DNA of 64,000 bases from Brevirhabdus sp. GTDB lineage: Bacteria > Pseudomonadota > Alphaproteobacteria > Rhodobacterales > Rhodobacteraceae. The notes beneath the pieces were generated by a model. That model was not told the DNA's origin. It saw only the letters and a list, made by a program, of their open reading frames with translations, and did no database searches. This document shows positions 18,557-28,079 of the stretch, one piece after another; the stretch's first letter is position 1; each line of letters starts with the position of its first letter. The stretch covers positions 40,122-104,121 of the forward strand of contig JAGXFH010000038.1 of NCBI GenBank assembly GCA_024637315.1. The letters are read 5' to 3'. Position numbers and translations under genes: made by a program.

Positions 18557-21388
18557 ATGACCCAGCCCGCCCTAGACCTCTCGCCGCTCGTCTCCGATGA
18601 GATCCGCAGGACCACCTGCTACATGTGCGCCTGCCGTTGCGGCATCGACGTGCATCTCAAGGACGGTAAGGTCCGCTATGTCGAGGGCAACCGCGACCAC
18701 CCGGTGAACCGGGGTGTGCTCTGCGCCAAGGGCTCTGCGGGGATCATGCAGCACCTCGCCCCGTCACGCCTGCGCGCGCCGCTCAGGCGCACCGGCCCGC
18801 GCGGCTCGGGTGAGTTTCAGGAAATCAGCTGGGACGAGGCGCTGACCCTCGCCACGTCCTGGCTGAAACCGCTGCGCGACACCGCGCCCGAAAAACTCGC
18901 CTTCTTCACCGGCCGCGACCAATCGCAAAGCTTCACCGGCTACTGGGCGCAGGCCTACGGCACCCCGAACTACGCAGCGCATGGCGGCTTCTGCTCGGTC
19001 AACATGGCTGCGGCCGGCATCTACACGATGGGCGGCGCGTTCTGGGAATTCGGCCAGCCCGATTGGGACCGCACCAAGCTTTTCATGATCTTCGGCGTCG
19101 CCGAGGATCATGACAGCAACCCGATCAAGATGGGCCTCGGCAAGCTGAAGAAACGCGGCGCGCGCGTGATCGGCGTCAACCCGGTCCGCTCGGGCTACAA
19201 CGCCATCGCCGACGACTGGGTCGCCATCACCCCGGGCACTGACGGGCTTTTCATCCTCGCCCTCGTCCATGAATTGATGAAGGCCGGCAAGATCGACCTC
19301 GACTACCTCGCCCGCTGGACCAACGCGCCGGTGCTGATCGACTGCGATCCGAAATCGCCGCGCCACGGCCTTCTCTTGCGCGACGAGGCCGGCAAGGATC
19401 TGGTGATCGACACCCGGACCGGCAAGCCCACCGCCTTCGACCGGAAGGGTGTGCGCCCGGATCTGGGCGGCAAGCTGCGCGCCAGGGGCATTACCCATGT
19501 CACCGTGTTCCAGCGCATGGCCGAGCGCTACCTGTCGCCCGACTATTCCCCCGAGGCAATCGCCGAGCGCACCGGCATCCCCGCCGAAAAGACCAGACGC
19601 ATTGCCGCCGAACTGGCCGATGTCGCTTTCAACCGGGCCATCGAGATTGAGCGCGAGTGGACCGATTTTCGCGGCGAGACTCACAAGACCATGACCGGCC
19701 GCCCGGTCTCTTTCCACGCGATGCGGGGCATCTCTGCCCATTCCAACGGCTTTCAGACCGCCCGAGCGTTGCACATGCTGCAGATCCTGCTCGGTGCCGT
19801 GGAAACACCCGGCGGCTTCCGCTTCAAACCGCCCTACCCCAAACCCGCCACCGCGCATCCCAGGCCGCACAGCAATGTCACACCGGGCAAACCTCTCGAC
19901 GGCCCGCATCTTGGCTACCCGCAAGGCCCCGACGACCTGTGCCTGACGCCAGACGGCCAGCCCGCCCGGATCGACAAGGCCTTCACCTGGGAAAACCCGA
20001 TGTCGGCGCACGGGCTGATGCACATGGTGATCTCGAATGCCCATGCCGGCGATCCCTACAGGATCGACACGTTGCTGCTCTACATGGCGAATATGTCGTG
20101 GAACTCCTCGATGAACACCGGCGGCGTCATCGACATGCTGACCGACACCGACGAGAGCGGAGATTACCTGATCCCCCGGATCATCTATTCCGACGCCTAT
20201 TCCTCGGAAATGGTGGCCTATGCCGACCTGATCCTGCCCGACACCACCTATCTTGAACGCCATGACTGCATCAGCCTGCTCGACCGTCCGATCTGCGAGG
20301 CCGATGCCGCCGCCGATGCTATTCGTTGGCCGGTGGTGGACCCCGACCGCCCTGGCCATCCAGGTGTGCGCGGCTTCCAGTCGGTGCTCTGCGACCTTGG
20401 CCACCGGCTTGGCCTGCCCGGCTTCGTCGCCGACGATGGCAGCCCGAAATTCAAGGACTATGCCGATTACATCGTCAACCATCAGCGCCGCCCCGGTATC
20501 GGCCCGCTGATGGGCTGGCGGGGAGAGAACGCCGACAGTCACGGGCGCGGCGCGCCAAATCCCGACCAGCTTGACCGCTATATCGAAAACGGCGGCTTCG
20601 CGATCGCGCATATCCCCGAGGACGCGCAGTTCATGAAGCCGTGGAACAAGGCCTATCAGGACTGGGCGGTCGGCATCGGCCTCTACGACGCACCGCAACC
20701 TTATATCTTCCAGCTCTATGTCGAACCGCTCCGCCGGTTCCAGCTTGCCGCCGAAGGCCACGGCCACCGCCAACCGCCAGAGCATTTGCGCGAACGCATC
20801 AAGGTCACGCTCGACCCTCTGCCGATCTGGTATCCCGCGCTGGAAGACGGCCATGCCGACCCGGTCGAGTTTCCCGTCCACGCCCTCACCCAGCGACCAA
20901 TGGCGATGTATCACTCTTGGGGCGGCCAGAACGCCTGGCTGCGCCAGATCCATGGCCACAACCCGCTCTATGTCCCGACCGACATCTGGAAGGCCAACCA
21001 GTTCAGCGACGGCGACTGGGCGAAGGTGACGTCGCCCCACGGCACGATCACCGTCCCCGTCGCGTATATGGCCGCGCTCAACCCCAACACGGTCTGGACA
21101 TGGAACGCCATTGGCAAGCGCAAAGGCACCTGGGCGCTGGACCAGGACGCGCCCGAGGCCACCCGCGGCTTTCTTCTCAATCACCTGATCCACGAACTGC
21201 TGCCCGCCAGGGGTGATGGCCTGCGCTGGTCGAATTCCGACCCCGTCACCGGACAGGCTGCCTGGTTCGACCTGCGGGTGAAGATCGAGAAGGTGCCCGC
21301 TCCCACCCAGTCGCACCCCGTCCTGCCGCCGATCGCCTCTCCGGTCGGCCAAGGCGGCGCGCGGGTCATACCGAAAGCCACGCCCTGA
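18557..21388 (+). CDS. soeA: Cytoplasmic sulfite dehydrogenase molybdopterin subunit SoeA
   Basis: CYMCACRCGIDVHLKDGKVRYVEGNRDHPVNRGVLCAKGSAGI (4Fe-4S/Mo-bisMGD oxidoreductase), no Tat signal; followed by soeB and soeC in the xsc island. Confidence 0.9.
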   Translation: MTQPALDLSPLVSDEIRRTTCYMCACRCGIDVHLKDGKVRYVEGNRDHPVNRGVLCAKGSAGIMQHLAPSRLRAPLRRTGPRGSGEFQEISWDEALTLATSWLKPLRDTAPEKLAFFTGRDQSQSFTGYWAQAYGTPNYAAHGGFCSVNMAAAGIYTMGGAFWEFGQPDWDRTKLFMIFGVAEDHDSNPIKMGLGKLKKRGARVIGVNPVRSGYNAIADDWVAITPGTDGLFILALVHELMKAGKIDLDYLARWTNAPVLIDCDPKSPRHGLLLRDEAGKDLVIDTRTGKPTAFDRKGVRPDLGGKLRARGITHVTVFQRMAERYLSPDYSPEAIAERTGIPAEKTRRIAAELADVAFNRAIEIEREWTDFRGETHKTMTGRPVSFHAMRGISAHSNGFQTARALHMLQILLGAVETPGGFRFKPPYPKPATAHPRPHSNVTPGKPLDGPHLGYPQGPDDLCLTPDGQPARIDKAFTWENPMSAHGLMHMVISNAHAGDPYRIDTLLLYMANMSWNSSMNTGGVIDMLTDTDESGDYLIPRIIYSDAYSSEMVAYADLILPDTTYLERHDCISLLDRPICEADAAADAIRWPVVDPDRPGHPGVRGFQSVLCDLGHRLGLPGFVADDGSPKFKDYADYIVNHQRRPGIGPLMGWRGENADSHGRGAPNPDQLDRYIENGGFAIAHIPEDAQFMKPWNKAYQDWAVGIGLYDAPQPYIFQLYVEPLRRFQLAAEGHGHRQPPEHLRERIKVTLDPLPIWYPALEDGHADPVEFPVHALTQRPMAMYHSWGGQNAWLRQIHGHNPLYVPTDIWKANQFSDGDWAKVTSPHGTITVPVAYMAALNPNTVWTWNAIGKRKGTWALDQDAPEATRGFLLNHLIHELLPARGDGLRWSNSDPVTGQAAWFDLRVKIEKVPAPTQSHPVLPPIASPVGQGGARVIPKATP

Positions 21389-21469
21389 CCGAACGCCAAG
21401 GTCAGAATTTGCGCAAACGAGTGCAAACCAGATCGCAGGTTTCAACGCACAGATGAAAGAACGCGCCCC

Positions 21470-22213
21470 TTGACCCAGCTGCCGACCCATACCGACAAGA
21501 AGCTCGGCCTCGTGATCGACCTCGATATCTGCGTCGGCTGTCATGCCTGCGTCGTCGCCTGCAAGGGCTGGAACGATCAAGGCTACGGCGCACCCCTGTC
21601 CGATCAGGATCCGTATGGAAGCAACCCCGCAGGCACCTTCCTGAACCGCGTCCACAGCTATGAAATAACTCAGGAAAATGGCCCTGCACAGGTGGTGCAT
21701 TTTCCCAAATCCTGCCTGCATTGCGACGACGCGCCCTGCGTCACGGTCTGTCCCACCGGCGCCAGCTACAAGCGGTCCGAGGATGGTATCGTGCTGGTCA
21801 ACGAAGACGCCTGCATTGGTTGCGGCCTTTGCGCCTGGGCCTGTCCCTATGGTGCCCGCGAAATGGACCAAGCCGCTGGCATCATGAAGAAATGCACGCT
21901 CTGCGTGGATCGCATCTACAACGAGAATCTGCCCGAGATCGACCGCGAACCCGCCTGCGTCCGCACCTGCCCGACCGGCGCCCGCGCCTTCGGCGACCTC
22001 TCGGATCCTGACAGCGCGGTCAGTCGCTCGGTCGCCGAACGCGGCGGTTTCGACCTGATGCCAGAGCTTGGAACCAAACCCATCAATCAATATTTGCCGC
22101 CACGTGCCAAAGGTTTGGGCCAAGACATTGATGTTCTTGCCCCGCTTCTCGACATCCAGCCCGAACCCACCGGCATCGTCGGCTGGCTCGACAAACTGCT
22201 TGGAAAGCCCTGA
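21470..22213 (+). CDS. soeB: Sulfite dehydrogenase iron-sulfur subunit SoeB
   Basis: Several 4Fe-4S motifs: CVGCHACVVACKGWN, CLHCDDAPCVTVCPTGA, CIGCGLCAWACPYG. Confidence 0.92.
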   Translation: MTQLPTHTDKKLGLVIDLDICVGCHACVVACKGWNDQGYGAPLSDQDPYGSNPAGTFLNRVHSYEITQENGPAQVVHFPKSCLHCDDAPCVTVCPTGASYKRSEDGIVLVNEDACIGCGLCAWACPYGAREMDQAAGIMKKCTLCVDRIYNENLPEIDREPACVRTCPTGARAFGDLSDPDSAVSRSVAERGGFDLMPELGTKPINQYLPPRAKGLGQDIDVLAPLLDIQPEPTGIVGWLDKLLGKP

Positions 22214-23088
22214 TGCATCCGGCACCCTCCGTCATCATCTTCACCGTCCTGTCCGGACTGGGCTTCGGCCTTCTGACCTATCTGGGCCTCGGCGCGATCA
22301 ACCCCACCGGGCTTGCGGCTTTCGGGTTTTTCACCCTCGCCTACGGATTAGCCGTCGGCGGGCTTCTGGCCTCTACCCTGCATCTGGGAAATCCGAAGAA
22401 AGCACTGCTTGCCTTCACCCAATGGCGGACAAGCTGGCTATCGCGTGAAGCCTGGCTATCCGTTCTGGCGCTTGTTTTAATGGGCTTCTACGCCCTCGGC
22501 GCGATCTTCTTCGGCACCCACATGCGCCTTCTCGGCGCACTCGGCGCCGCGCTTTCGATCGCCACGGTGCTCTCCACCTCGATGATCTACGCCCAGCTCA
22601 AGACCGTCCCGCGCTGGAACCAATGGCCGACGCCTTTGCTTTTCCTTGTCTTTGCTCTTTCCGGCGGCGCGATCCTTGCAGCGCAGCCGTACATCGCCTT
22701 CATCCTCCTGCTCATCACGGGCATCGTTCTGCTGCTTCACTGGCTGAACGGCGACGGCCGGTTTGCCGCGACCGGCAGCACGATGGAAACCGCGACCGGC
22801 CTTGGGCATATTGGCAAGGTCAGGCTTCTGGAACCGCCTCACACCGGAACGAATTATCTCATGAAGGAAATGGTTTACGTCGTCGGGCGCAAACACGCCC
22901 TGCGTCTGCGCTTGATCGCGCTGAGCCTTGCCGTCGTCTTACCGGCCCTGATCCTTCTGGCCTTCCCCTCGAGCCATTTTGCGATCGTCGTAGCGATCCT
23001 GTCACATCTTGTTGGGGCTTTCGCGGCACGCTGGCTGTTTTTCGCGGAGGCCGAGCATGTGGTTGGCCTCTATTACGGCAAACGTTAG
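22213..23088 (+). CDS. soeC: Sulfite dehydrogenase membrane anchor SoeC (DmsC-like)
   Basis: Multi-TM DmsC-family protein (LASTLHLGNPKKALLAFTQWRTSWLSREAW); overlaps the soeB stop. Confidence 0.92.
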   Translation: MHPAPSVIIFTVLSGLGFGLLTYLGLGAINPTGLAAFGFFTLAYGLAVGGLLASTLHLGNPKKALLAFTQWRTSWLSREAWLSVLALVLMGFYALGAIFFGTHMRLLGALGAALSIATVLSTSMIYAQLKTVPRWNQWPTPLLFLVFALSGGAILAAQPYIAFILLLITGIVLLLHWLNGDGRFAATGSTMETATGLGHIGKVRLLEPPHTGTNYLMKEMVYVVGRKHALRLRLIALSLAVVLPALILLAFPSSHFAIVVAILSHLVGAFAARWLFFAEAEHVVGLYYGKR

Positions 23089-23091
23089 GTC

Positions 23092-24315
23092 TCACATGTC
23101 GATCTCGACCACGGCGTCATCGTGCAAGGCCCGACTCTGGCACAGGATGCTGGCCTCTCGCCGCTGCCGTTTCGACAGCATGAAGTCCCGATCGCGCCGG
23201 CCGGAGGATCAACGGATGATCCACCCAGTCCGGCAGTTCGGGGAGCGAGAAGTATTCCAGAGGCCGGGCTTCATCCGGAAACCCCTGTTTTTCCGTGGCT
23301 TACATCACGGAATTCATCTCGCGATCCGGTCCGCATGCAGACACATGCCAGCCATCCCGATAGCCTGAAAGGCTCCGGCCCGGATCCGCCCGCGAGCCGT
23401 CGGATGTAAAATGCAGATGCACCCTGTCGCGCCAGTCGAAACCGCTCGGGTCTTCAAGAAAACCCGCGCATTCAGGGTTTTGGCCTAAAAATGCAACTCG
23501 AATTCCGCCCCGGTCGCATGCGGCCGATGCCCGATGGCGATCTTCGGCGTGATGCCGATCCCACCGCCCATCAGGAAGGTCCGGGTTGCGGTTTCGCCCA
23601 GCGGAAAATGATTTATCGGTTTGGAAACAAATACCTTTCTGCCTTCGGTGAAAATCCGGTGCAACAGCTTCGACCCGCCCGCCCGCACGTCGCCCCGCCC
23701 GGCGTGGTGATCCGGTAGGTCGGGCATTTCTGGCTGTCGGATTTCCAGATCTCGTAGACGTTGAACATCAGCTTCGGCCCGGCCGTGATGGCACCCGATG
23801 GGCATTCACGGGCGCATTTGTTGCAGGTCATCGCCGCCGGACCCTTCCAGCGTCTCGTAGCCCTGATCGATGATCATGCGGCGGCTCTATCGGCTCTCCG
23901 GTCGCGTCATGCGAATACCATATCCAGTCGGGGCAGCGCGAAATGCCGACCGCGTCGACCCCAAGGAAATATGCGGTGGCCTTGACCAGAGCGCTCGCTT
24001 CGGCCTGGTCGAGCCTGGGTTCCTGGGCGGCGGGTTCGCCGGGATCCGGGTCTCGATGATACCCGTAGAGGGAAACGATCGGGTGATCCTGACCGGCGCC
24101 TGTCGTCGACGGAGCCTCCATCGACTCCTTCAGATCGGCCATGATCATGTCAATTCCAGAGGCCAGCGTCTTTGTCTGCCTTGTCCGGAGGTCCTGGGCC
24201 AACCTGTCGATCCGTGGATGGGAGATTGGATCGCCAAGCATCGCCAGTTCCGGCAGCCTGCAACAGCCGACCATTGACGCGTCCGGGAAGTATCCAAGGG
24301 CCTTCAGATGGTTGG
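23092..24315 (-). pseudogene. Decayed reductive dehalogenase (self-sufficient type with C-terminal FNR/2Fe-2S module), main remnant
   Basis: Reverse-strand blocks: NHLKALGYFPDASMVGCCRL...IDRLAQDLRTRQTKTLASGIDMIMADLKESMEAP...YFLGVDAVGISRCPDWIWYSHDATGEPIEPPHD; CNKCARECPSGAITAGPKLMFNVYEIWKSDSQKC; FVSKPINHFPLGETATRTFLMGGGIGITP; FLEDPSGFDWRDRVHLHFTSDGSRADPGRSLSGYRDGWHVSACGPDREMNSVM*; DFMLSKRQRREASILCQSRALHDDAVVEIDM*. Multiple frameshifts, stops and deletions. Confidence 0.75.
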
Positions 24316-24478
24316 ATGTTGTCGGGAGAAGCAAGGGCTTTCTCGGGCTGTCGAGTAGCGATCATCCATAGGAGGGGCCCCGCAGTCCGCGCCGCGCGGA
24401 TCAAGGCGCTGTCGGGACGGACGGCGAGGAGGTGCCTGTGGTCGATCGCGAATGTTTCGGGCAAGCTATAGGTAGTCT

Positions 24479-24847
24479 GGCGTGATTCCGCGCCAGGCAG
24501 ATGGATCTGGACGCGGATTCGGTTTGATTCGAATTCGGTGTCTTGATCGCCGAACAGCCGCGATCGACGACACCAGTGCGCGAGCCGTGGTGACGGACAG
24601 GGGCCTGACCGCGTCGATGATCGCCCATTTCGATGGGGCGGGTCGCATGACCCATATGGTGGCCGAGGAAGACGGCGACCCGAGCACCCCCTACCACGGG
24701 TCAGGCGAGCATGTTGCGCGCAGCGATTACCGACCCGTCGGCAATCAGATGATCCCACATGCCTTTGCCATCTCCCGTGCGGCGAGTGGCGAGCCTTTCC
24801 CATTCTGGTACGGGCGGGTCACCTCGATCCGGTTCGAGCCCGGGTGA
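24479..24847 (+). pseudogene. C-terminal fragment of a conserved hypothetical protein (possibly DUF6544-like)
   Basis: ARAVVTDRGLTASMIAHFDGAGRMTHMVAEEDGDPSTPYHGSGEHVARSDYRPVGNQMIPHAFAISRAASGEPFPFWYGRVTSIRFEPG; no credible N-terminus upstream. Confidence 0.4.
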
Positions 24848-25388
24848 AATCGAGGATGCAAGCGATCAAGTTTCCCCTCATCCTGATCTGCCTGCTGATC
24901 CTGGTGGTCGGCGTCGGTTTCATGCGGGCTTCGGGTGAAAATGCGCGGCTGAACGCAGCCCATATCACCGGGCCAGTGCCGGTCGCCACCGTCGATCTGC
25001 GCCCCGAGATTGCGATCAAAGCGATGCAGGCGGTGAACGCCGCCGTGCGCAACCCGGTCTTTACTATAGCATTCTTCGGCACGCCGCCGCTGTTGGTCTT
25101 GACCACGATCCTTCTTTTCTGGTCGAGCAAGCGCCCTGCGGCTTTGCTTTTGACACTCGCCTGCCTGATCTACATCAGCGGCGTGCTGATCGTCACCGTC
25201 ATCGTGAACGTGCCGATGAACCAGGCCCTTTCCGGCCTTGTTCCCGGACAAGACGGTCCGCCGCTGGCCAGTGGCAGGTCCATTCCGCATCTTGGCAACA
25301 TGCCAACCTGATCCGCACCGGCGCATCCGGTGCCGGGCTTTTTCTGGCGGCGATGGCGCTGCGCCTTTTGCATCATGAGGGACTCTGA
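24844..25388 (+). pseudogene. DUF1772 (anthrone oxygenase-like) membrane protein, frameshifted near the C-terminus
   Basis: ORF ends early at 25311. Shifting frame near 25255-25265 restores GQWQVHSASWQHANLIRTGASGAGLFLAAMALRLLHHEGL*, the expected C-terminus, ending at 25388. Confidence 0.6.
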
Positions 25389-25647
25389 TGGACCTGACGC
25401 GTCCTGCTTTCGCAACCCTCTTGCTGATTGCCGTCGCCACGCCGGGGCCGACCGTGCTTTTGGCGCTGCCCAACGGGTCGCGACATGGTGTGCGGGTTGC
25501 CAGTTGCGGGATCGCGGGTGCGGCGCTTTCCGACCTCGTCCTGATCGGCGCAGTATCACTTGGGCTGGGTGCGCTGCTTGCAACCTCGCAGGTCTTGTTC
25601 GAGGTGCTGAAATGGCTGGGTGTGGCCAATCTCTGCTATCCAGGTAA
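25388..25647 (+). pseudogene. LysE-family transporter, 3'-truncated
   Basis: MDLTRPAFATLLLIAVATPGPTVLLALPNGSRHGVRVASCGIAGAALSDLVLIGAVSLGLGALLATSQVLFEVLKWLGVANLCYPG, then family similarity ends abruptly. Confidence 0.65.
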
Positions 25648-25737
25648 CCGCACACTACGTCAATCAGGAACCCCGGCAACAGGTCTGTCAGTGGATGCTC
25701 CTGCTGTTCAGCTTGACGCCGCCGCTATGAGGAGACG

Positions 25738-27171
25738 TTACCCTTCAACCGGTTCATCCAAATCCGCCAGTAGCTTTTCAATTCGCGCGGCAATGCCGGG
25801 ATGCCGCTCGACCTCGCGCGGCCACTCGCGATCGCGGGCGTCATTCACAAGGGCGAGTTCGATCTTGCGTCTGTCACGCAGGCCACCTGCATAGGTTTTC
25901 GTCGTCGCAAATTTGGCGCAGTTGAGGTAGAGATCGCATTCGCAAGGACCCTCTGACGGCAATCGCAGGCAATGGCCGATTGCCAGTTCCGTCTTGATAA
26001 AGTTCGTTTTCAGCCAGTCGATTGCAGAGCAAGAGAGTTTTCCAGGGCGGACCGCTTCTGCCCCCGGACCCGCAATCAGTTGTCCCGGTTCCAGCACGCT
26101 TTTATAATCTCGAAGGACTTCGGCATCACTGATCCTGGCATAGAACAGCGACAATTGCGGAGATTGGTGCCCCAAGACGCTCATTATGGTGCGCTGTTTG
26201 GCACCACGTTCCGCGAGTTGGGTCCCGACACTTTGCCGAAACCGATGGGCAGAAATCGTCGGTTTGCCGGTCTGGTCCCCTAAACCGGCCGCGGCACAGG
26301 TCACCTTGAGCGATTCCTGGAACAGGTAATCCGTTGAAATTCCAACACTTCGGTGATAAAGTATGTGTCGGACATGTACCTTCGTTCTTTCGTCGGGAAT
26401 GCGCGTATGGATTCTGGTGGATTCGGGTGACGCATGGCCAAGACGGCGCTGCAGCGTCAATTTTCGCATGCCGGCCTCCCGCATTCGTGTCGTATGGGTG
26501 TGGCGAAGGGAATGCGGCGTCATCCATGTCTCGCGGATCCCAACCCGTTTGCAGGCGCGTGCGAAGGGACGTGCCAATGCTGAATACGACAAGGGTCCGG
26601 TGCGGTTCTTGCCGCTCCCGCCGACCAGAAATATGAAGGGGGAGGCCGCTTCTGGAGGGCGTTCGCCCAAGACATAGACGCTTAAAGAGTCCAGCGTGAC
26701 GCCGTCGTGCAGGTCTACCACGCGCTCCACTCTGGATCTTGATCTTGCGCCCTTGGGGTGGTCGTCGCGACAGCGAACGAAAACCCGTCTTCGGCCATAC
26801 CCGATATCCGCCAGCTGCAAACCAAGCGTCTCGCCGGGGCGAAGTCCCGCATTGGGCACCAGGAGCACAAGCCTGCGATCGCGAAGATTGCGCAAGGCTA
26901 CTGGCAGCTTGTCGACCTGCTCATGAGACATTGGGCGCGGCAAGCGTTGTACTGGCTTGAGGCTCAACTCTCGAACCTTCGGTTGCCGACGAGAAATACC
27001 TGCCAGGAAGGGGCGATGGCGGTCGGTTACACGCCAGGTCGATCGGTCTGCCGTTTTGGCGATCGGATTAGGGCCGTCGAATGCATCTGTGAATCCTGCC
27101 CATGCGTAGAACGCGCTCACAGCAGCAAGAGCCCGATTGATCGTTGGGTCAGACAAACCGGGTTTGACCAC
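25738..27171 (-). mobile_element. Chimeric tyrosine recombinase/integrase ORF containing two partial catalytic domains
   Basis: First half: AGLRPGETLGL...MTPHSLRHTHTTRMREAGMRKLTLQRRLGHASPESTRIHTRIPDE. Second half: TISAHRFRQSVGTQLAERGAKQRTIMSVLGHQSPQLSLFYARISD plus Cys-rich CECDLYLNCAKF tail. Confidence 0.75.
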
Positions 27172-27550
27172 CGCGCCATCTTAGGCGGCAAGCCCGATTG
27201 CCGGATCCCGTCGCTTGAGACCCGAGGGCACAGATCGGAGGTGGGTCAGGAAACCGATTGAGAGTTCGGGGGTGAGGTTTGTCCAGTGAATGTTCTGGAT
27301 TGAGAGAAAGGTCCAAATATGAACGAGATCGTGTGCTTACGCCGAGGCAGTGTTCGGGGAAAACCCTTTGGCATCCCTTTAGTTGAGGAAACGGCCGAGA
27401 GGGTCGATCAGAACGCCGTCACTATCGGTGACGATGGCAGCTCGATCGCCTGTGGCGGCTTTGACTTTGAACATCCGCGCCTCGACGAATTATTTCATTC
27501 AATAGCTCACCCTACGGCATTTACCCGCCACTCGGATATTGTCCACATGA

Positions 27551-27809
27551 TGGCGCGTTCCATGGGATCGTCGGGGTAGTCGGATATGACCTTCGCCACC
27601 AGCCCGTCGCGGATCGCATCCATCATCGCCTGATATTCCGCCATCGCGTTCACAATCGATTGCGGCGCCTGCCGGCGAAAAAAGCTGATCGGTCGCATCG
27701 TCGGACAGGCGCCAAGGTCGGCAACCGCATCGCTGCGGGCCAGCCGCTCAAGCGGATATGATCCAAGATGGACCCGCCGGTTGCGATCCCAGAACAGTCG
27801 AATTGTCAT
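27551..27809 (-). pseudogene. N-terminal fragment of the same reductive dehalogenase pseudogene
   Basis: MTIRLFWDRNRRVHLGSYPLERLARSDAVADLGACPTMRPISFFRRQAPQSIVNAMAEYQAMMDAIRDGLVAKVISDYPDDPMERA. It would continue directly into NHLKALGYFPDASMVGCC at 24315. Confidence 0.65.
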
Positions 27810-28079
27810 GCAGGCCACGCCATCTCACCTACTGGAGCGGGCCGTCGCGGCATGCGTCAAATGGTATTGTCGTGTGCTGCCAGGGATCTGCGCGGCGCAA
27901 CCAGCACCACCGCTGCAGCCGACAGGCAGGTTTCCGCGTCCTATCGTAAGAGTTTGTCTTGACCGAAAGCAGGCGCGGTTGGCGGTTCCCAATTCGTGCT
28001 TATTTGGCTATGGCATGCAAGAATTGAATTCCGGGACGAACTCGCCTTGGGCGGTTGACCGGATCTGTAAGGTTTGGGG

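Noticed and set aside
18764-22225. 1153-aa minus-strand ORF opposite soeA/soeB
   Set aside because: Shadow ORF caused by high GC3 in the strongly supported molybdopterin and ferredoxin genes; no recognisable domains.
27319-27579. 86-aa plus-strand ORF near the recombinase
   Set aside because: Overlaps the proposed junction with the dehalogenase N-terminal fragment; no family recognised, so left unannotated.
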